The notes below the pieces were generated by a model, which did no database searches, was not told where the DNA came from, and saw only the letters and a list, made by a program, of their open reading frames with translations. From Draconibacterium orientale (lineage in GTDB: Bacteria; Bacteroidota; Bacteroidia; Bacteroidales; Prolixibacteraceae), in the NCBI RefSeq assembly GCF_000626635.1, contig NZ_CP007451.1, forward strand, positions 1,860,001 to 1,924,000: a DNA stretch of 64,000 nt. The letters run 5' to 3'. Positions 26,869-35,912 of the stretch are shown here, piece by piece. The translations under genes were made by a program, and so were the position numbers. The stretch's first letter is position 1, and each line of letters starts with the position of its first letter.

Positions 26869-28173
26869 CTAATCAACTATTTCAGATAAATAATTTATTG
26901 CATACAAAGGAACATTAAACAACCAATCTTCTTCTCTGTAATCTGACATCGATGTCCGAACTGCAATTGAATCCGGATATCGTCCTTTGAACGACTTTAA
27001 ACTTTTCGCTTGTAAATTTTCAGCTGCTTTTACTTCAATTGGTACAACATTACTCAGGTGTTGAATAACAAAATCGATTTCAGCATTAGCTTTATCTGCA
27101 GACCAATAATAAATAGGAATATTAGGTATCGTTTTTAATTGCTGTAATGCATATTGCTCTGTAAGCGCTCCTTTAAACTCTTCAAAAATTGTGTTTCCGT
27201 CAAGTAACGTTTTTACATCAAGACTGCCCATGGCAGCTAATAAACCAACATCAACAATAAACAGTTTAAAAGCATCCATATCTTCATAAGCTTTCAGTGG
27301 AAGACCAGCTTTATTTATTCTATTGACTTTATAAATCAAGCCACTATCAATTAACCAGGATAAAGAAAATTCGAAATCTTTTGCTCTCGCTCCTTTTTTA
27401 ACAGCACTGTAAATGAACTTTTTGTTTTCTTTTGCTAATTGTGCAAGGGTAGAATTCCAAAGCATTCTAATTCGGGGCACTATCTCTGCAGGAGCATGTT
27501 TTGAAAAGTCTTGTTCATAGGCCAACAGGATATTATTTTGAATCTGACGAACATCAGTATAATCCATATTTTGCCTAAAAGACATTACCACCTCCGGCAT
27601 CCCTCCCGTATAGTAATACTGTCTTAAAAGTTCAATAAATCTCGTTTTGAAATTACGCATAAGGTCCCAATCTCTGGACTCAATTAATTGTAATAAAGAC
27701 TCTTGATTCAACGCCTTAAGGAACTCTGGAAAACTCAACGGATACAAATCCAGGAAATCAACCTTCCCTACAGGGAAAGATGTGTGTTGATGAAGTGATA
27801 CCCCTAATAAAGATCCTGCTGCAATCACATGATATTCCGGAGTGTTTTCATAAAAATACTTCAACGAAGTAATTCCACCTTCTGCTTCCTGAATTTCATC
27901 CAATACGATTAAGGTATCTTCGGCATTAATTTTTACACCGGTTTCAATCTGAATGGCATTGATGATTCGGGTTATATTATAATCTTCAGAAAATAAATCC
28001 TTTAGAATTCTGGAACTTTCAAAATTCACATAAGCAGTTTGAGCATATTCTTTCTTTCCAAATTCTTTCATAAGCCAGGTTTTACCCACCTGACGGGCAC
28101 CTCTTATTATAAGAGGTTTTCTATTCTCTTTATTCTTCCAATCATAAAGATATGCTATTGCTGTCCTTTCCAT
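26869..28173 (-). CDS. AAA ATPase with DUF4143 domain
   Basis: A 434-residue protein. The N-terminal AAA_14 domain has Walker A RGARQVGKTW, Walker B TLIVLDEIQEAE and the sensor AAGSLLGV. The DUF4143 domain (about 200-400) ends in a restriction-nuclease-like fold with AEIDFVIQ and PIEVKAAE, matching the Asp...Glu-x-Lys pattern of PD-(D/E)XK nucleases. Such genes are common, often multicopy, in Bacteroidota and are of unknown function; links to mobile elements or defence are speculative. It is alone on the minus strand with R2 upstream and R1 downstream, and its promoter region has three 32-bp tandem repeats. Confidence 0.88.
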   Translation of the reverse strand: MERTAIAYLYDWKNKENRKPLIIRGARQVGKTWLMKEFGKKEYAQTAYVNFESSRILKDLFSEDYNITRIINAIQIETGVKINAEDTLIVLDEIQEAEGGITSLKYFYENTPEYHVIAAGSLLGVSLHQHTSFPVGKVDFLDLYPLSFPEFLKALNQESLLQLIESRDWDLMRNFKTRFIELLRQYYYTGGMPEVVMSFRQNMDYTDVRQIQNNILLAYEQDFSKHAPAEIVPRIRMLWNSTLAQLAKENKKFIYSAVKKGARAKDFEFSLSWLIDSGLIYKVNRINKAGLPLKAYEDMDAFKLFIVDVGLLAAMGSLDVKTLLDGNTIFEEFKGALTEQYALQQLKTIPNIPIYYWSADKANAEIDFVIQHLSNVVPIEVKAAENLQAKSLKSFKGRYPDSIAVRTSMSDYREEDWLFNVPLYAINYLSEIVD

Positions 28174-28208
28174 AGTAATTTATTTTGTATCTTCTTCAAT
28201 ACAAAAAT

Positions 28209-28304
28209 ACACTTTTCCGAACGACTTTTTGCGATTTTCCACACTTTTTCGAACGACTTTTCGTGAATTGACACATTTTTTCGAATGACTTTTGGTGCCA
28301 ATGA
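28209..28304. repeat. Three tandem 32-bp repeats upstream of the ATPase gene
   Basis: Copies start at 28209, 28241 and 28273, each containing a version of ACACTTTTTCGAACGACTTTT; the third is the most diverged. They lie 36-131 bases upstream of the ATPase start. The constant period of about three helical turns suits repeated binding of a protein on one face of the DNA, possibly an autoregulatory operator or iteron-like sites. Confidence 0.75.
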
Positions 28305-28398
28305 AAAGAAAAATATTCCCATTTTCATTCATTTCGCAAAGCTATCCTTCATCCCAAATCGTATCATCTTCTAGGCAGCCATTTTTTAGAGCCATCCG

Positions 28399-28589
28399 CC
28401 TTTGTTAAATTGTACCATATTTTATTACCATTTTTTAGACCAACGGGATGCTAAACAGGGGTTTTGGTCTGCCCAAAACATAAACTTGCTATCCTACCTC
28501 GAAGGGTTTTTTTTATGGAAATAAAGTTAGGTAACAGAACACAAAAAGAAAACAGCAAACAAGCTCAATATCAACCAAATAAAATGAAT
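28399..28589. repeat. Direct repeat R2, right copy (island flank)
   Basis: Partner of 15340-15530, same orientation, about 190 bases with only scattered differences. It lies on the 5' side of the intact ATPase gene. No ORF is present; the near-identity suggests recent copying or a functional constraint. Confidence 0.85.
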
Positions 28590-28615
28590 TTGACATCACT
28601 ATAAAAGAGATAGCC

Positions 28616-28640
28616 AAAAAGCCCGTCGTTTCCGCCGGGC
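28616..28640 (-). terminator. Terminator at the end of the fructan/galactoside operon
   Basis: On the minus strand GCCCGGCG, a GAAA tetraloop and CGACGGGC form a stem with one mismatch, followed by TTTTT. It lies about 125 bases past the GH36 stop and would end the seven-gene operon before the island flank. Confidence 0.75.
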
Positions 28641-28763
28641 CATTCATCTAACCAAACTTAACACTATGGTTATTAAATGGAATGAAATCTCGGAAATTCT
28701 GCCTTAACGATTTATTCAATTCCATTTATTGAATATCTTAATTACAAGCTGAATAACAGTCGT

Positions 28764-30980
28764 TTAACCCACTACTTTCAGCATAAATAATGCACTATCG
28801 TACTGATCGGCTATTTTTAGTTCCACTCCAACATTCATCAGGTAGTCGGCCGAAAATGTTTGTCCGTCGCCCCAAAAACGGCTTTTTCCATTTTTATTGA
28901 TTTCTTTGATCTGATAGTTTTTATTCGGATCCAATCCGTTCAGTTTTATCGTTGGATAAATACCCCGCAAATGCGGCTCTAAACTAAAAGTATAAAACAC
29001 TGCTGACTCCTTGCTTTTTGCTACAAATAGTTGCGATGCCCAGCCACCTTCATCGTATGGTGATTTTAAGCGATACAAATCACCGTGTGTTACCAAAGGC
29101 CGTATAAACTCTTTGTAATTTTTAATGGCTTCTTCAGCAAAAATGCGATCGTCTCCCTGAATATCTTTTGGTTGCAGTTCCATTCCCAAACGGCCTGTCA
29201 TTGCCACATCAAAACGAAATTTTAGCGGTGTCATTCGTTGCGTTTGGTGGTTCGGACTGGTTGACACATGCGATGCTGCTCCAACAGGTGGATAAATCAA
29301 TGTTGTTCCATATTGAATGAATATTCGCGACAAAGGATCGGTATTATCAGAAGTCCAGTATTCGTTGTGGTATTTTAATGCTCCGTAATCCAGGCGGCCA
29401 CCTCCCGACGCACAATCCTGAATCACAAAATCAGGATATTTGGCACGAATCCGATCGTAAACAGAATATAATCCCCGGGTGTAAGCTACCCAAAAATGCG
29501 TCTGTTCTGAGTCTGATAAGTAAGTGGATCCTGCCTGTTCTACATGACGGTTGGCATCCCATTTTACGTACTCAATTCCCGGATGTGTTGTAAGCAGGCT
29601 GTCGAAAACATTGTAGACAAAATCCTGTACTTTTGGGTTCGACAAGTCAAGCAACAACTGGTTTCGCCAGGTAATTTTTTCACGACCGTTACTTTGTACG
29701 ATCCACTCCGGGTGATTCTCTGCCAGTTCACTTTCCGGATTCACCATTTCCGGCTCAATCCACAGTCCAAATTTTAAGCCTTTCGAATGTGCATAATCGA
29801 TTAGGTAATCCAGTCCCCGTGGTAACTTTTTGGTATTCGTTTGCCAGTCACCCAATCCTGCATCATCATTATTTCTTGGGTATTTATTACCAAACCAACC
29901 ATCATCCAGAACGAAAGTTTCGATGCCCATTTCTGCTGCGTCATTCATCATTCCGGACAGTGTATTTTCATCAAAAGTAAAGTACGCGCCTTCCCAGCTA
30001 TTAAGCACGATATCATAGATTTCGGTTCCTCCAGTCATTCCATATTTGCGTCCCCAATCGTGTAAATTTCGCGAAACCTGACCGCGTCCTTCGTTGCTGA
30101 AAGTGTATATCATTTCGGGAGTGGAAAAACTTTCACCCGGTTTCAGACTCCAGGCCGAAAGGAAAGGATTAATACCGCTTACTACATTCAAGGTTCGCCA
30201 TTCATCAACCTGAAAAGCCAGTCGGTAATTCCCCGACCAGGCTAACGCTCCGCCATAACATTCGCCGGAATTCTCCAATGAAGGATGATTCAAACTTAAA
30301 ATAAACGAGGCATTTTCTGTCTGTGTGGTACGAACACCTTTTTTACATTCAATTACTTTAATTCCATTTTCCAGTTTCTCTTCGGCCACGCTCATTTCAC
30401 CGGCCCATGCACCGTAAAAATGCGTCAGATAGTAACTCTCGGCTTTCAGTGGCAGAAACGATGAGGCAAAATTGTTCAGTTTTACCGCACCATTTTCGTT
30501 GTTTTCAATTACAGTCCACTGCGTAATCACATCCTCATTAAAATAGGCTTTGGTGTGCAATTCTACGGCAAAATCGTAAACACGGTCTTTTAAATGAATT
30601 ACAGTTTCTGTAAAATCTGAATTACTAATAGATTCAACGGTTTCAAAAGCCAGTTCTGTATTTAGGCTTCCATCGGAATGAATAACAGCCAAAGCCGGCT
30701 CGTTAATATTTCCCAATCCAAATGTTGGATATGCTTCGTACGAAAAATCGCGGTCGGTATCCGGTTTTGAATATGCTTGCTGCACTCTGAAATTCGCAGC
30801 TGCTTCTACTTTCTTTCCGTAATATTGAAAGATGAGTCGACTACTTTGATCAACGGCATAAACCAACGAGGTTGATTTAGTATTTATTTCGATTACTTCC
30901 GAGTTTTGTGCTAATGACGCGGAGCCGAGCAAAACGATCTGCAATAGGCTGAAAAGTATTGTTTTGATATAGTTATTCAT
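28764..30980 (-). CDS. GH36 alpha-galactosidase
   Basis: A 738-residue protein with a signal peptide (about 1-24). It has the N-terminal beta-supersandwich, a catalytic barrel and a C-terminal beta domain. The nucleophile Asp is in YVKWDANRH and the acid/base Asp in DCASGGGRLDYG; also characteristic are FVLDDGWFG and LKFGLWIEPEMVNPES. It removes terminal alpha-1,6-galactose, as in melibiose, raffinose and stachyose. Next to the GH32, fructokinase and SusCD genes this points to raffinose-family oligosaccharides. It is the last gene of the operon, 10 bases after GH32. Confidence 0.93.
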   Translation of the reverse strand: MNNYIKTILFSLLQIVLLGSASLAQNSEVIEINTKSTSLVYAVDQSSRLIFQYYGKKVEAAANFRVQQAYSKPDTDRDFSYEAYPTFGLGNINEPALAVIHSDGSLNTELAFETVESISNSDFTETVIHLKDRVYDFAVELHTKAYFNEDVITQWTVIENNENGAVKLNNFASSFLPLKAESYYLTHFYGAWAGEMSVAEEKLENGIKVIECKKGVRTTQTENASFILSLNHPSLENSGECYGGALAWSGNYRLAFQVDEWRTLNVVSGINPFLSAWSLKPGESFSTPEMIYTFSNEGRGQVSRNLHDWGRKYGMTGGTEIYDIVLNSWEGAYFTFDENTLSGMMNDAAEMGIETFVLDDGWFGNKYPRNNDDAGLGDWQTNTKKLPRGLDYLIDYAHSKGLKFGLWIEPEMVNPESELAENHPEWIVQSNGREKITWRNQLLLDLSNPKVQDFVYNVFDSLLTTHPGIEYVKWDANRHVEQAGSTYLSDSEQTHFWVAYTRGLYSVYDRIRAKYPDFVIQDCASGGGRLDYGALKYHNEYWTSDNTDPLSRIFIQYGTTLIYPPVGAASHVSTSPNHQTQRMTPLKFRFDVAMTGRLGMELQPKDIQGDDRIFAEEAIKNYKEFIRPLVTHGDLYRLKSPYDEGGWASQLFVAKSKESAVFYTFSLEPHLRGIYPTIKLNGLDPNKNYQIKEINKNGKSRFWGDGQTFSADYLMNVGVELKIADQYDSALFMLKVVG

Positions 30981-30990
30981 GTCTTATATT

Positions 30991-32568
30991 TTACCAGATG
31001 GAATTTATATTGACCGCTTTCGCGCTTATTAGTGTTATGGATTGCCCATTCGCAAAAACCTTCAATTTGCTGAAAGGTTGAGAGTTGAAAAAGATCTCGG
31101 TCATTACCAGATCACCGCCATCCACAAAAACTTCGGCAGATGCGGCATCCACAAAAATTTCAAGTTTTACAGTCGATCCGATTTTGTATGGAGCAACCGA
31201 AATTCCTGAGAACTTATCTGAAAAGCTCATGTCACCTGATTGGTTTCTATCAAACTGAAATTGCTTGTCAGCAGTTGAATAGCTGAATTTGACATTTTCG
31301 CCCAGTTCATTTTCAAGCAGAATTCCAAATGATTCAGGCAGCGTTTCACCCACCTGTAATTCCAGCGTTAGGTGACTCTGATTCAAGGTTACTTCTCCCA
31401 AATTCAATGTCATTTCTCCTGAAATCTCAACAGTTTCAATGTCTGCTTTAGTTGAGTTGTCTGTTATCAGCTCTGTTTCTTTTACAGGAGTTGATTTCAA
31501 AACATATTGATCATTCTTTTTAACCAACGAAAGTGTGCGGGGCAAAGTCATGGCACTGCGCCATTCTTCAGTTGGCACAACATTCGCATATGCCCAGTTA
31601 CTCATCCAGCCCAGGAAAATCCTGCGGCCATCTTCTTTTGGCACATCGCTCCAGGTTACGCCGGCATAATTATCGCGACCCCAGTCTACCCAACTCGTGT
31701 CTTTCGAGTCAGCAATAAACTGGTGTCCATCAAAGTCGCCCAAAAAGTATTGCGTTCCGGAACCACCATTCGGCCCACCGGGATTGATATTCACGATCAA
31801 CACCCATTTCGTTTCATTTGTTCCCTCAACTTTCAAAGGAAATAAATCAGGGCATTCCCAAACACCGTCGTGTGTGCCGGCATCAATGCCAAAATCACTT
31901 TCGTGTTTCCAGTTTTTCAGATCATCAGAAGTATAAATCTGGACATGATCGTGAGCAGAAAGTACCAGGTTCCATTGCTGAATTTCTTCATTCCAAATCA
32001 CATTCGGATCACGAAAATCCTGGTTACCATCATTCGGAATAACCGGGTTTCCATCATATTTTGTCCAGCTTCGTCCTTTATCCAGGCTGTAGGCAATGGC
32101 TTGCGATTCAACATCAACTCCACCGGCCTCTACAATTTTTGGATCGTGGTAAGTAAATATTGCTACCAATGGCGGATTTTCTGCTGAGCCAAATCCGGTA
32201 GTATTATTCCAGTCGACCACAGCACTTCCGGAGAAAATGAAGCCCAAACTGTCGGGATATAATGCAATGGGCATGTGTTGCCAGTGCATCAGATCGGTGC
32301 TTATGGCGTGTCCCCAGTGCATAGGTCCCCAAACTGTACTGTCGGGGTAATATTGATAGAATAAATGGTATTCACCATCGTAATAAACCATCCCGTTGGG
32401 GTCGTTCATCCATGCCGAATCCGGTGAGAAATGGAATTGCGGGCGGTACTTTTCGGTAAATGGTTTTGCCTCTTCTATAGGTTCTGTCGTTTTGGTTGGA
32501 CCTGAAGAACAAGCCACTGCGAAAAACAGTAGTAGCATGGCCAGGATATTAAAATTCTTGTGGTTCAT
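30991..32568 (-). CDS. GH32 fructan hydrolase (levanase/inulinase/invertase type), lipoprotein
   Basis: A 525-residue protein with a lipoprotein signal (Cys20). All three GH32 catalytic signatures are intact: WMNDPNG (nucleophile Asp56), the FRDPNV transition-state Asp and WECPDLF (acid/base Glu). A C-terminal beta-sandwich follows. It cleaves beta-linked fructose from fructans or sucrose-containing oligosaccharides; linkage specificity (2,1 or 2,6) is not readable. Fructose released would pass to the MFS transporter and fructokinase encoded upstream. The neighbouring GH32-like gene at 32599 is a diverged paralogue that has lost the catalytic residues. Confidence 0.94.
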   Translation of the reverse strand: MNHKNFNILAMLLLFFAVACSSGPTKTTEPIEEAKPFTEKYRPQFHFSPDSAWMNDPNGMVYYDGEYHLFYQYYPDSTVWGPMHWGHAISTDLMHWQHMPIALYPDSLGFIFSGSAVVDWNNTTGFGSAENPPLVAIFTYHDPKIVEAGGVDVESQAIAYSLDKGRSWTKYDGNPVIPNDGNQDFRDPNVIWNEEIQQWNLVLSAHDHVQIYTSDDLKNWKHESDFGIDAGTHDGVWECPDLFPLKVEGTNETKWVLIVNINPGGPNGGSGTQYFLGDFDGHQFIADSKDTSWVDWGRDNYAGVTWSDVPKEDGRRIFLGWMSNWAYANVVPTEEWRSAMTLPRTLSLVKKNDQYVLKSTPVKETELITDNSTKADIETVEISGEMTLNLGEVTLNQSHLTLELQVGETLPESFGILLENELGENVKFSYSTADKQFQFDRNQSGDMSFSDKFSGISVAPYKIGSTVKLEIFVDAASAEVFVDGGDLVMTEIFFNSQPFSKLKVFANGQSITLISAKAVNINSIW

Positions 32569-32598
32569 TTGTATATGTTTAAATGGTTTAATAATCGT

Positions 32599-34071
32599 TT
32601 AAAATTCAGTTATTGATCCTGTCTGTAAATTAACTTTTCCTTGCTCGCCAAATAATTGAAGCTGCACTGAATTGCTTTTAAAATCGAATTTCTTTGATAC
32701 CGAAACCAATCCGTTCATGGCAAATAATTCTGCCGAATTTTGGTCGATAATCAAGGTCATATCCAATTGTGGCTCGTTGGTTACATAAGGCGCGTAATAG
32801 AAACCATCCCAGCTATCAGGGAAATCGCGCTGTATCGAAGGATCGGCGATATAGAAATATCTTCGCTCAGCCTGGTATCCCATAATTAACTCCTTGCCTT
32901 CCTTTGTTTTAATAGTGACGCCAAAAGATTCCGCCATACCCAGATATAAACGACTGTTAACATCAAATGTCAGATCGATTCGTGCTGGCAGATTCAAATT
33001 CTTTTCTATCGATTTGCCATCTGATAATTCAGTTTCGTTAATTGTTTCCGTATTCAGTTTCTCATTGGCTTGTACGGGGCCTGCAATTAAATAGTAATCG
33101 TAGAATTTTTCTTTCAACGTCAACTTTCGGGGAAGCGAAAATTGAGTTGGGGAATTATTGGGGATACTAAATTTTTCGTAGATGGAACTGTATAAAGTTC
33201 CGATTAAAACAGGTGATTTGGCAACCATCCGGTAATCGGATAAAACAACGGCCTGGTAAAGATCGCTTCCATGATCGATCCATTTGGGTTTATTGTGTGA
33301 TGCCTGGTAAACATAGCCATCGAAATTACCAACAAAATACTGAACACCGCTGCCCTCATTGGGCGAGCCGCTATCGGCACTGATAAAAAGTACCCACTTT
33401 GTTTCGTTGGTCTCAGCCATTTCCATCGGGAAAAAATCAATGCTTGTCCATTGCCCTGATTTCAAGGCAACCTCATCACCAAACCGACTTAAGTACTCCC
33501 AGTTTTTCAAGTCCGGAGATGAATAAAAGCGCACTTCATAACCTGAAAGAGTCAACATCATCCAGTTCTGTGTTTCGTCGTTCCAAAACACTTTCAGGTC
33601 TTGAATGGGTTCATAAAAATCGGTAAGAACAACTGTGTTTTCGGTGTCCTGTTGCCACGTTGAGCCATCATTAGCACTATATAAAACTGTCAATTTCCCG
33701 GGTTGGTCAGCAACTGTTGCGAAAGCGATTAGTGCTGAAACGTCGACACTGTATTCAGTTGTTTGACTCCAATCCTTTACGACGGTTTTTATATTTTGAT
33801 TTCCAGCTTCTTCCGACTCAAATTTTGTTGGTTTATTGCTCCAATTTACCAAGTCCTTGCTTTCAGCTAGTCCACACTTTTTTTGCCCGTCAACAGTGCA
33901 GTCGAAAAACAATTGATAACTGCCTTCTGCATAGATTAAAGCAATCGGATTCTCTAGCACTGAATCTTTCAGACTGAAATGTAAAGAATCAGCAACTTCC
34001 TGTTTTTTGCTTTCTGTGCATCCCCAGAAAACAACCAATATCAGCAATAAAATTGTGGCCGGACTTTTCAT
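32599..34071 (-). CDS. GH32-fold lipoprotein lacking catalytic residues (candidate fructan-binding protein)
   Basis: A 490-residue protein with a lipoprotein signal (Cys18). It aligns along its length with the GH32 enzyme at 30991, for example NETKWVL, GSGVQYFVGNFDG and SSPDLKNWEY. At the catalytic sites WMNDPNG becomes VLENPIA (nucleophile Asp to Asn41), FRDPNV becomes IQDLKV (Asp kept, Arg and Pro lost), and WECPD becomes WTSID (acid/base Glu to Thr). Hydrolysis is therefore not expected. The gene is immediately downstream of susD, where such loci normally encode a SusE-like surface glycan-binding lipoprotein, so a binding role is the best inference. The frame is intact with no sign of decay. 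Confidence 0.85.
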   Translation of the reverse strand: MKSPATILLLILVVFWGCTESKKQEVADSLHFSLKDSVLENPIALIYAEGSYQLFFDCTVDGQKKCGLAESKDLVNWSNKPTKFESEEAGNQNIKTVVKDWSQTTEYSVDVSALIAFATVADQPGKLTVLYSANDGSTWQQDTENTVVLTDFYEPIQDLKVFWNDETQNWMMLTLSGYEVRFYSSPDLKNWEYLSRFGDEVALKSGQWTSIDFFPMEMAETNETKWVLFISADSGSPNEGSGVQYFVGNFDGYVYQASHNKPKWIDHGSDLYQAVVLSDYRMVAKSPVLIGTLYSSIYEKFSIPNNSPTQFSLPRKLTLKEKFYDYYLIAGPVQANEKLNTETINETELSDGKSIEKNLNLPARIDLTFDVNSRLYLGMAESFGVTIKTKEGKELIMGYQAERRYFYIADPSIQRDFPDSWDGFYYAPYVTNEPQLDMTLIIDQNSAELFAMNGLVSVSKKFDFKSNSVQLQLFGEQGKVNLQTGSITEF

Positions 34072-34149
34072 GTTCTTTAAGTTTTGTTCGAATTTAAAAA
34101 CAGATCATGGCGGGGAGAATGTCCCCCAACCATGATCTTGATTTATTTA

Positions 34150-35892
34150 TTAATAACCAACATTTTGTTCGTACAAACCTTTGGTAAAGTCGATTTCACG
34201 CTGCGGAATCGGGAAATATTCATCTCTTCCGGCAGTAAAATGTGCTTCGTTCAGGAAGTCTTTTCTGGTTTTCTCTTTTTCCAGGTAAGCATTTAAAACA
34301 GGCTCTGCAATTCCCCAGCGAACCAGGTCGAAGAAACGCGGGCTTTCCAAAGCAAATTCCAAACGACGTTCCCATTGTAAAGCTTTGCGCGCGTTATCCT
34401 GTGTCCATGCTAAATTCGATCCGTCGTATTCCGAAATCATGTAATTTGATGGTGCAGTACCATCGGCAAATCGAGTTTTGTCGGTACTTTCTGAAGCACG
34501 TTTACGTACCTCATTGATCAGCGGACGGGCCATATCTTGCTGTCCAAGTTCGATGTACGCTTCAGCCTGCATCAACAACACATCGGCATAACGAATAATA
34601 TCGATGTTTTTTGATACGCCCATAAAAGGACCTTGCTTTTTGTAGCACGAACAATCGGCAGCCTGCTGTTCTTTCATACTTTGGAAGTAACCGTAAACAC
34701 CCGGATCGCGTACCCAGCTGTTGCTGAAAATATAAGCATCTTCGTTGCGATATTTGTACGGGTGACCGTCGATACCAACAGTGTGGTCGATACGCGGGTC
34801 AACAGGCACACCATCAGGAGTAATATCGGCAGCACTCAGCTCAACATCGTTAAAAGTGTCGAACTTTGGTAAACCATTGGCATCTGTGGCAAAAGCATTC
34901 ACCATATTCTGACTTGGCTGGTGGAATCCGCAACATCCGTATTGTGGCGCACCGTGTGGGTAGTTCAAACCGGTCTCAAAGTTCAAACGGCCGGCAGTAG
35001 TTCCGTCGCTAATCGAGAATTGGATGGCAAAAACAGACTCAGGACCATTGTCATATCCGCCTGTAAAGTTCTCGCCAAAATCGGCTTGCAAACTGTATTG
35101 ACCTGATGAAATTACCATTTCGCAAAGGTCAACCACTTCCTGCAAACGGCTTTGATTAATATTTACAACCTGGTTGTTCTCATCCTGTTCGTAGGCCTGA
35201 TACAATCTCAGTTTTGCCAGGTAGGCAGCGGCAGCATATTTATTTGCTCTACCAACCTGCGATTGAGATTCCGGCAGATTATTCATTGCAAATTCAAAGT
35301 CTTCTGCGATTTTGTTCCACAATTCGTCGTTTGAATATTCGCGGTTTGAAGTTTGAAGGATCTCTTCGTTGCTCAGATTTTCGTCGATATATGGAACGTA
35401 TTTGAACAATACTTTCAGCATAAAATGCGAATGTCCTCTAAGGAAACGAGCTTCAGCAATTCTTGTCTGACGCAGGTCAAAGTCTTCATCAGTCAATTCA
35501 TTTAGTGTACGCAATGCCGAATTGGCACGCGAAATTGCACGGTAATAATTTTCCCAGGTGTAAGGCAAACCAGCCAACCAACTTTGGAAAGGTTGCGTAA
35601 GGTTGTATTGCTCGTAAAAGTTGTAAGGCTCAACGTCCGAAACACCACCGCCTCCTTTGTAAGCATCGTCAGAACGTACACTACCGTAAACCCACATGCT
35701 GGCAATAGGGCCAATCATATCGTTATTACCAATTCCGGCATACGCCGCGGTAACCAAACCTTCAGCGCCTTCGGCCGTTGGGCTTCCGGCAGAGATAAAT
35801 CCTTGCGGCTCAGTCTCCAGGTAATTATCGCACGAAACAGCGAACAGCGTTATCAGTGCAATTATATATGTTTTAATATTTTTCAATTTCAT
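34150..35892 (-). CDS. SusD/RagB family glycan-binding lipoprotein
   Basis: A 580-residue protein with a lipoprotein signal (FAVSC, Cys at residue 21) followed by DNYLETEPQG, the typical SusD start. TPR-like helices carry ARFLRGHSHFMLKVLF. The C-terminal part has DVLLMQAEAYIELGQ, WERRLEFALESPRFFDLVRWG and ends YFPIPQREIDF. It forms the lid of the SusC transporter on the cell surface and binds the target glycan, here probably fructan or a fructosyl-galactoside. It is 20 bases downstream of susC. Confidence 0.96.
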   Translation of the reverse strand: MKLKNIKTYIIALITLFAVSCDNYLETEPQGFISAGSPTAEGAEGLVTAAYAGIGNNDMIGPIASMWVYGSVRSDDAYKGGGGVSDVEPYNFYEQYNLTQPFQSWLAGLPYTWENYYRAISRANSALRTLNELTDEDFDLRQTRIAEARFLRGHSHFMLKVLFKYVPYIDENLSNEEILQTSNREYSNDELWNKIAEDFEFAMNNLPESQSQVGRANKYAAAAYLAKLRLYQAYEQDENNQVVNINQSRLQEVVDLCEMVISSGQYSLQADFGENFTGGYDNGPESVFAIQFSISDGTTAGRLNFETGLNYPHGAPQYGCCGFHQPSQNMVNAFATDANGLPKFDTFNDVELSAADITPDGVPVDPRIDHTVGIDGHPYKYRNEDAYIFSNSWVRDPGVYGYFQSMKEQQAADCSCYKKQGPFMGVSKNIDIIRYADVLLMQAEAYIELGQQDMARPLINEVRKRASESTDKTRFADGTAPSNYMISEYDGSNLAWTQDNARKALQWERRLEFALESPRFFDLVRWGIAEPVLNAYLEKEKTRKDFLNEAHFTAGRDEYFPIPQREIDFTKGLYEQNVGY

Positions 35893-35912
35893 GATATTTT
35901 AAGTTTTATTGA

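Noticed and set aside
28209-28304. Possible CRISPR array
   Set aside because: The three 32-base units are contiguous tandem copies without spacers, and no cas genes are present.
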